A DNA stretch of 9,203 bases from CAXRGH01 sp964230195. GTDB lineage: Bacteria > Pseudomonadota > Gammaproteobacteria > Enterobacterales > Alteromonadaceae. Shown in pieces: positions 5,958 through 9,203 of the stretch (position 1 is its first letter; every line of letters begins with the position of its first letter). A program made the translations under genes and the position numbers. The notes below the pieces were generated by a model. It was not told the DNA's origin, did not search any database, and saw only the letters and a list, made by a program, of their open reading frames with translations. Location of the stretch: NCBI GenBank assembly GCA_964230195.1, contig CAXRGH010000218.1, forward strand, positions 1 through 9,203. Direction: 5' to 3'.

Positions 5958-6434
5958 CTATTCGGCAACGTCTGCCCATACCCCTCGCGTTAATTTAGCC
6001 AGCACGTCTGGCGTCAGTGAAAAAACCGAGAATGGTGAGCCAGCTGCTGCCCATAAAATTGAATACTGTTTTAAATCTTCGTCTATCAGTGTTTGTGAAG
6101 GTTTTAAATGTGCAACAGGTGGTACTCCACCGATGGTATAACCGGTCACACGTTTGACTAATTCTGGCGGGGCTTGCTTTAACGATAAGTTGAATCGCTC
6201 TTCCAACTTTTTTAAACACACCCGATTGGTTCCGGACGCGATCACCAGTACCGTCGCCTTTGACTCGACATCACAAAACACAAGTGACTTGGCAATTTGC
6301 GCTACGTCACAACCGATAGCGTTTGCCGCGTCTTTCGCGGTTCGCGTTGATGCTGACATCTCTTGTACTTTAACAGGATAACCGTGTTCTTTTAGGTAAT
6401 TTTGAACACGCAGAACTGATTGATTTAGTATCAA
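5958..6434 (-). CDS. YbaK/EbsC-family aminoacyl-tRNA deacylase-like protein
   Basis: Predicted cytoplasmic trans-editing enzyme of the YbaK/ProX superfamily, which hydrolyses mischarged aminoacyl-tRNAs. It has 158 residues, typical length. The conserved catalytic Lys is Lys49 in QIAKSLVF (46-53). Other family blocks are VLVIASGTNRV (62-72), TGYTIGGVPPVAH (97-109; usually GGVPPxGH or GGxSPxG, so Ala108 replaces Gly) and the late WAAAGSP segment (128-134). The start is TTG 6434, supported by a full AGGAGG five bases upstream, which overlaps the stop codon of the aldehyde dehydrogenase gene. Only nine bases separate the two genes, so they are almost certainly one transcript with coupled translation. 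The GGVPP form resembles the less-characterised ProX-like branches more than E. coli YbaK itself, so the tRNA substrate is not assigned. I leave the symbol empty. Confidence 0.88.
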   Translation of the reverse strand: MILNQSVLRVQNYLKEHGYPVKVQEMSASTRTAKDAANAIGCDVAQIAKSLVFCDVESKATVLVIASGTNRVCLKKLEERFNLSLKQAPPELVKRVTGYTIGGVPPVAHLKPSQTLIDEDLKQYSILWAAAGSPFSVFSLTPDVLAKLTRGVWADVAE

Positions 6435-6439
6435 ACGAA

Positions 6440-6445
6440 CCTCCT
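6440..6445 (-). promoter_or_regulatory. Strong SD of the deacylase gene, overlapping the ALDH stop
   Basis: AGGAGG on the minus strand, five bases before TTG 6434. It shares bases with the TAG stop of the aldehyde dehydrogenase (6444-6446). It decides the TTG start and suggests termination-reinitiation coupling. Confidence 0.85.
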
Positions 6446-7892
6446 ACACTCTGACATTGGTGTACTGAGTGTAGCTGTAATCTTTCAAACCTTCACTTGA
6501 CCCCTCACGCCCAAATCCTGAACATTTTATGCCACCAAATGGCACTGCAGCGTTAGAGATAGCTGTTTCATTGATCCCAATCATACCGGTTTGTATCGTG
6601 CTTCTGATACGCTCTATGCGTTGATAGTCGTTAGTAAAAGCATATGCCGCTAAGCCGTGCTGTGATTGATTTGCCATTACGAACGATTCAGCCTCGGTTT
6701 CAAAGGTTTGAATCATGAATACTGGCCCGAACCACTCACCAACTGATTTCAGTAATGCTTCATGTTGGCCTACATTATTCGGCGGTAGTTGAAGTACAGT
6801 GATAGGATAATGGTTATTAGACGCTGTACGCTCTTCCTGAAATAACAATTCCGCACCGGACGCTATTGCATGATTGACGTGCTGTTCAATTCGCAAGACC
6901 GCCTTACGGTTAATCAACGGCCCCACCTCAGTGGTTTCATCTGATCCAGACCCACTGGACTTAATTGCAAGCTCTGATATTAACTTACTAACAAACTCTT
7001 CAGACACGGACTGCTGTACAATAATACGATTAACTGAAATACAAGTTTGTCCAGCGTTTCTGAGCTTAGATCCCACAAGTCCAGCCACCGCAGCGTCAAT
7101 ATCGGCATCTGAGAAAACTAAAAACGGCGCATCTCCGCCGAGTTCTAAAGACATTCGTTTAAATTGGCCAGCGGCTCTTTCATTAAGCCAGCGCCCGACA
7201 TGAGTTGAGCCGGTAAAGGTTAACTTAGCAATAGCGGGTTCGCGTGTGACCCATTCACCAAACGATTCAGCGTCGTCTGTGATACACAGTTGAATAGCAT
7301 CTGCGGGAAAGCCCGATTCAAGCAACCATTGAGTTACCGCAATTGCCGTCAGGGGCGTTTCCTCCGAGGGCTTTAAAATCACACTACACCCCGCTGCAAA
7401 CGCTGCAGAGAGTTTACGAGCAAACATAGCAAACGGAAAATTCCACGGTGTAATAGCGCCAACAATACCGACTGGCCTATGCTCTACTCTATGTTGATGA
7501 TGATTATCCAACGGAACAATTTGACCATAATGACGAATCGCCTCACCACTAAACCAACGAATATAATCGATACCATATGCTACCTCTCCTCGGGATTCCT
7601 TAATCGGCTTTCCCTGTTCCTTGGTAATCAATCGCGCCAAGTCTTCACTATTCGCCTCTAGTGCATCTGCCCATGCCAATAAAGCCTCACTCCTGCCCTT
7701 GGGCGCTAAAGCGTCCAATACTTTTAGGCCGCGATTAGCTGAAACAATCGCATCTTCATAGTCTGACTGAAAACAGCGACTCACATTTGCTATGATCTCG
7801 CCACTGTAAGGATCTTGAATAGCAAACCCGTCACCAGATGTACGCCAACCGCCAGCAATAAAGCTCCCAAGCGGTAATTTATCTATTTTCAT
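6444..7892 (-). CDS. NAD(P)-dependent aldehyde dehydrogenase, succinate-semialdehyde dehydrogenase type
   Basis: Oxidises an aldehyde to its acid using NAD(P). 482 residues, the same length class as GabD. Landmarks in order: ITPWNFPF (147-154, Asn151 oxyanion), LKPSEETP (173-180, Lys174 cofactor contact), FTGST (226-230), catalytic base Glu250 in LELGGD, nucleophile Cys284 in RNAGQTC, Glu386 and Phe388 in EWFGPV, and the GabD-like C-terminal PFGGIKCSGFGREGS (451-465). Family members usually have ELGGN; here the last residue is Asp254. The block before EWFGP (SVGEWFGP) is less typical than the GabD form. Overall similarity is to the succinate/glutarate-semialdehyde group, but the substrate cannot be fixed from sequence. 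ATG 7892 has AAAGAG about six bases upstream. The gene is upstream of, and coupled to, the YbaK-family gene, and divergent from the short-chain dehydrogenase. Confidence 0.9.
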   Translation of the reverse strand: MKIDKLPLGSFIAGGWRTSGDGFAIQDPYSGEIIANVSRCFQSDYEDAIVSANRGLKVLDALAPKGRSEALLAWADALEANSEDLARLITKEQGKPIKESRGEVAYGIDYIRWFSGEAIRHYGQIVPLDNHHQHRVEHRPVGIVGAITPWNFPFAMFARKLSAAFAAGCSVILKPSEETPLTAIAVTQWLLESGFPADAIQLCITDDAESFGEWVTREPAIAKLTFTGSTHVGRWLNERAAGQFKRMSLELGGDAPFLVFSDADIDAAVAGLVGSKLRNAGQTCISVNRIIVQQSVSEEFVSKLISELAIKSSGSGSDETTEVGPLINRKAVLRIEQHVNHAIASGAELLFQEERTASNNHYPITVLQLPPNNVGQHEALLKSVGEWFGPVFMIQTFETEAESFVMANQSQHGLAAYAFTNDYQRIERIRSTIQTGMIGINETAISNAAVPFGGIKCSGFGREGSSEGLKDYSYTQYTNVRV

Positions 7893-7997
7893 ATCAGACT
7901 CTTTAATCGATATTTACACTGATGCTATGCTAACAAAACATTGACCTAAGGGTCACTATTAATCAGCAAACAGTAAAATAGAAAGTTTGGAGACAGA
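7893..7997. promoter_or_regulatory. Divergent promoter region between ALDH and SDR genes
   Basis: 105 bases driving both directions. For the ALDH, the minus strand offers a GTGACC (-35-like) and TAGCAT (-10-like) pair with 18-base spacing, a modest match. For the SDR, no good pair was found. Its SD is GGAG (7989-7992), five bases before ATG 7998. Confidence 0.5.
7942..7955. promoter_or_regulatory. Putative operator dyad TGACC-TAAG-GGTCA
   Basis: Perfect five-base inverted arms around four bases, near the middle of the divergent spacer and overlapping the -35-like element proposed for the ALDH. Size and position suit a dimeric repressor controlling both genes. No regulator gene is in the window, so its identity is unknown. 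Confidence 0.45.
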
Positions 7998-8921
7998 ATG
8001 GCACATGAAACGTCCCTTCCATTAAAAGGCCAAGTGGCAATCGTAACGGGTGCAGGCAACGGCCTGGGTCGGAACCACGCGTTAGCATTGGCAAAACAAG
8101 GGGCACGCGTTGTCGTCAATGACCTCGGCGGCAGCCGCGATGGTCAGGGAAAAGATGCAAGTTTTGCGCAAGCCGTTTGTGACCAAATTATACAAAACGG
8201 TGGCGAGGCCATACCTCATGTTGGTAGCGTCACCGAGCTTACGGACGTTCAATCTCTAATAGATGTTACCATGGCTACTTGGGGACGGATTGACATCTTA
8301 GTCAATAACGCCGGCATACTTCGGGATAAAACATTTTCCAAAATGAGCTTAAGTGACTTCTCAGACGTCATCAATGTCCACCTTATGGGAACCGTGAACT
8401 GTTGTAAGCTTGCTCTCCCACATATGCAGGAACAAGAGTACGGCCGAATTATAGTCACTACCTCTTCAAGTGGGTTGTACGGCAACTTCGGGCAAACTAA
8501 CTACGGTGCCGCAAAACTCGCTTTGGTTGGTTTCATGAACAGTTTGGGATTAGAAACCGCAAAACATAACATTCATGTCAACGCCCTTTCCCCTATTGCT
8601 CAGACACGCATGACGCAAGATATTATTCCATCAGAGCTCGATGGCCTATTTGACTTAGACAGTGTCTCCAATGGATTACTTGCATTGTGCGGAGAAAACG
8701 CACCAAACCGAAAAATATTGGCCGTTGGAAATCAATACTATGCGACTGCCCAAGTGATGGAAAGTGATGGTCTTCATATTGCTAACAGTGTTGATAGTGC
8801 TACCCAAATTCATCAACTGTGGGATTCACTATCAGCTCCATATCAAAAGGCGAGCCATGCATCGGGTCCAGAACAAACGTTAAAGTTCATACACCGAAGA
8901 AAGCAAGGAAGCAACGCCTAA
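7998..8921 (+). CDS. Short-chain dehydrogenase resembling the 3-hydroxyacyl-CoA dehydrogenase domain of MFE-2
   Basis: Classical SDR fold, 307 residues, probably cytoplasmic and NAD-dependent. Cofactor motif TGAGNGLG (17-24), NDLGG (41-45; Asp42 favours NAD over NADP), NNAG (103-106), and the catalytic set Ser156, Tyr169, Lys173 in SSGLYGNFGQTNYGAAK (157-173). The NNAGILRDKTF, YGRII and LYGNFGQTNY blocks closely match the dehydrogenase half of peroxisomal multifunctional enzyme type 2 (HSD17B4), whose substrates are (3R)-hydroxyacyl-CoAs. The hydratase and SCP2 domains of that enzyme are absent. Instead there is a roughly 75-residue C-terminal extension (about 232-307). The start is ATG 7998 with GGAG five bases upstream. 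The gene is divergent from the ALDH and convergent with the phosphatase-like gene. Substrate is inferred: an acyl-CoA or hydroxy-acid derivative is likelier than a sugar or steroid. Confidence 0.9.
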   Translation: MAHETSLPLKGQVAIVTGAGNGLGRNHALALAKQGARVVVNDLGGSRDGQGKDASFAQAVCDQIIQNGGEAIPHVGSVTELTDVQSLIDVTMATWGRIDILVNNAGILRDKTFSKMSLSDFSDVINVHLMGTVNCCKLALPHMQEQEYGRIIVTTSSSGLYGNFGQTNYGAAKLALVGFMNSLGLETAKHNIHVNALSPIAQTRMTQDIIPSELDGLFDLDSVSNGLLALCGENAPNRKILAVGNQYYATAQVMESDGLHIANSVDSATQIHQLWDSLSAPYQKASHASGPEQTLKFIHRRKQGSNA

Positions 8922-8984
8922 GCAGGGTTACGCGTGACCACAGAAAGGTTATTAAAGTACAAATAAATATATAATAAACAATGG
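8922..8984. other. Convergent spacer, no clear terminator
   Basis: 63 bases between the stops of two convergent genes. Contains a near-perfect palindrome at 8926-8939 (GGTTACGCGTGACC, one unmatched pair) but no T-run on either strand. An intrinsic terminator is not evident. Confidence 0.4.
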
Positions 8985-9203
8985 CTAACGATAGGTTATA
9001 CAATTCTTATCACTCAGGACAGTGAGATAAGAGTGATCATTGTAAAAATGCAATCTTAGCTCATGAGCACCATAAAAACAGGTACTAACCGATGCGTTAG
9101 TTAAGGGCTCTAATACAGAGTAAGTGGAACTATCGGGAAGCTGAAGTGACAATTGAACACAACGGGCAATGACCCCTGCCGAAGTGAAAAGCGCAATGGT
9201 TTT
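8985..9203 (-). CDS. Histidine-phosphatase-like protein, C-terminal 72 residues (cut by right window edge)
   Basis: An open frame enters from the right edge in frame at 9203 and stops at TAG 8985-8987. Its 72 residues resemble the C-terminal end of the histidine phosphatase (phosphoglycerate-mutase-like) superfamily: strand IALFTSAGVIARC (residues 3-15 of the fragment), then LQLP, then LTNASVSTCFY and the ending LHFYNDHSYL. The superfamily usually has SHGG or THGG where this protein has TSAG, so the second catalytic His seems replaced by Ser. The N-terminal RHG motif lies outside the window. It is convergent with the SDR. In many bacteria such genes sit beside acyl-CoA dehydrogenase, APH-like phosphotransferase and SDR genes (from memory, not checked here). 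The call rests on a fragment, so confidence is moderate. Confidence 0.7.
   Translation of the reverse strand, partial: KTIALFTSAGVIARCVQLSLQLPDSSTYSVLEPLTNASVSTCFYGAHELRLHFYNDHSYLTVLSDKNCITYR

Noticed and set aside
6874..7203. 109-codon plus-strand open frame
   Set aside because: Antisense to the ALDH catalytic region; no SD or recognisable protein.
9006..9031. Hairpin CTTAT-CACT / AGTG-ATAAG with a two-base bulge
   Set aside because: Lies inside the coding end of the phosphatase-like gene and lacks a T-run on either strand; likely incidental.

Overview
The window looks like chromosomal DNA of a moderate-GC gammaproteobacterium, probably a marine Alteromonadales- or Vibrionales-type organism. 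The pointers are the ald <> lrp-ftsK arrangement, the holB-tatD pair of the YcfH type, and protein sequences that can be followed almost residue by residue against Enterobacteria/Vibrio-type homologues. The genus cannot be fixed from the sequence alone. There is no tRNA, rRNA, insertion sequence, CRISPR array, prophage gene or other mobile element. No stretch longer than about 180 bases lacks a gene.

Left part (1-3631): ftsK (minus strand, cut by the left edge after its Walker A motif) lies downstream of lrp on the same strand. lrp is divergent from ald, an alanine dehydrogenase with all expected catalytic residues. The lrp/ald spacer holds a -10-like hexamer and two overlapping inverted repeats, one of which reaches into the ald ribosome binding site. 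ald ends in a strong bidirectional terminator.

Middle (3632-5957): a small two-EF-hand, calmodulin-like protein with its own terminator, then holB (DNA polymerase III delta') and tatD/ycfH, all on the minus strand. The usual upstream partner of holB, tmk, is absent here. A 115-base spacer and a YbaK-family deacylase gene take its place. holB has no visible Shine-Dalgarno sequence and a dyad directly before its start codon.

Right part (5958-9203): an aldehyde dehydrogenase of the succinate-semialdehyde type is coupled to a YbaK/EbsC-family trans-acting deacylase that starts at TTG (minus strand). They are divergent from an MFE-2-like short-chain dehydrogenase (plus strand), with a clean TGACC-N4-GGTCA dyad between them. 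At the right edge is the C-terminal end of a histidine-phosphatase-like protein (minus strand, convergent with the dehydrogenase) in which the usual second catalytic His region appears changed. Together these suggest the edge of an acyl-CoA/hydroxy-acid/aldehyde catabolic locus next to a housekeeping block.

I see no convincing wholly new system. The most useful leads are the ald/lrp regulatory spacer, the displaced holB with its unusual leader, the ALDH/deacylase coupling and the variant phosphatase at the right edge.
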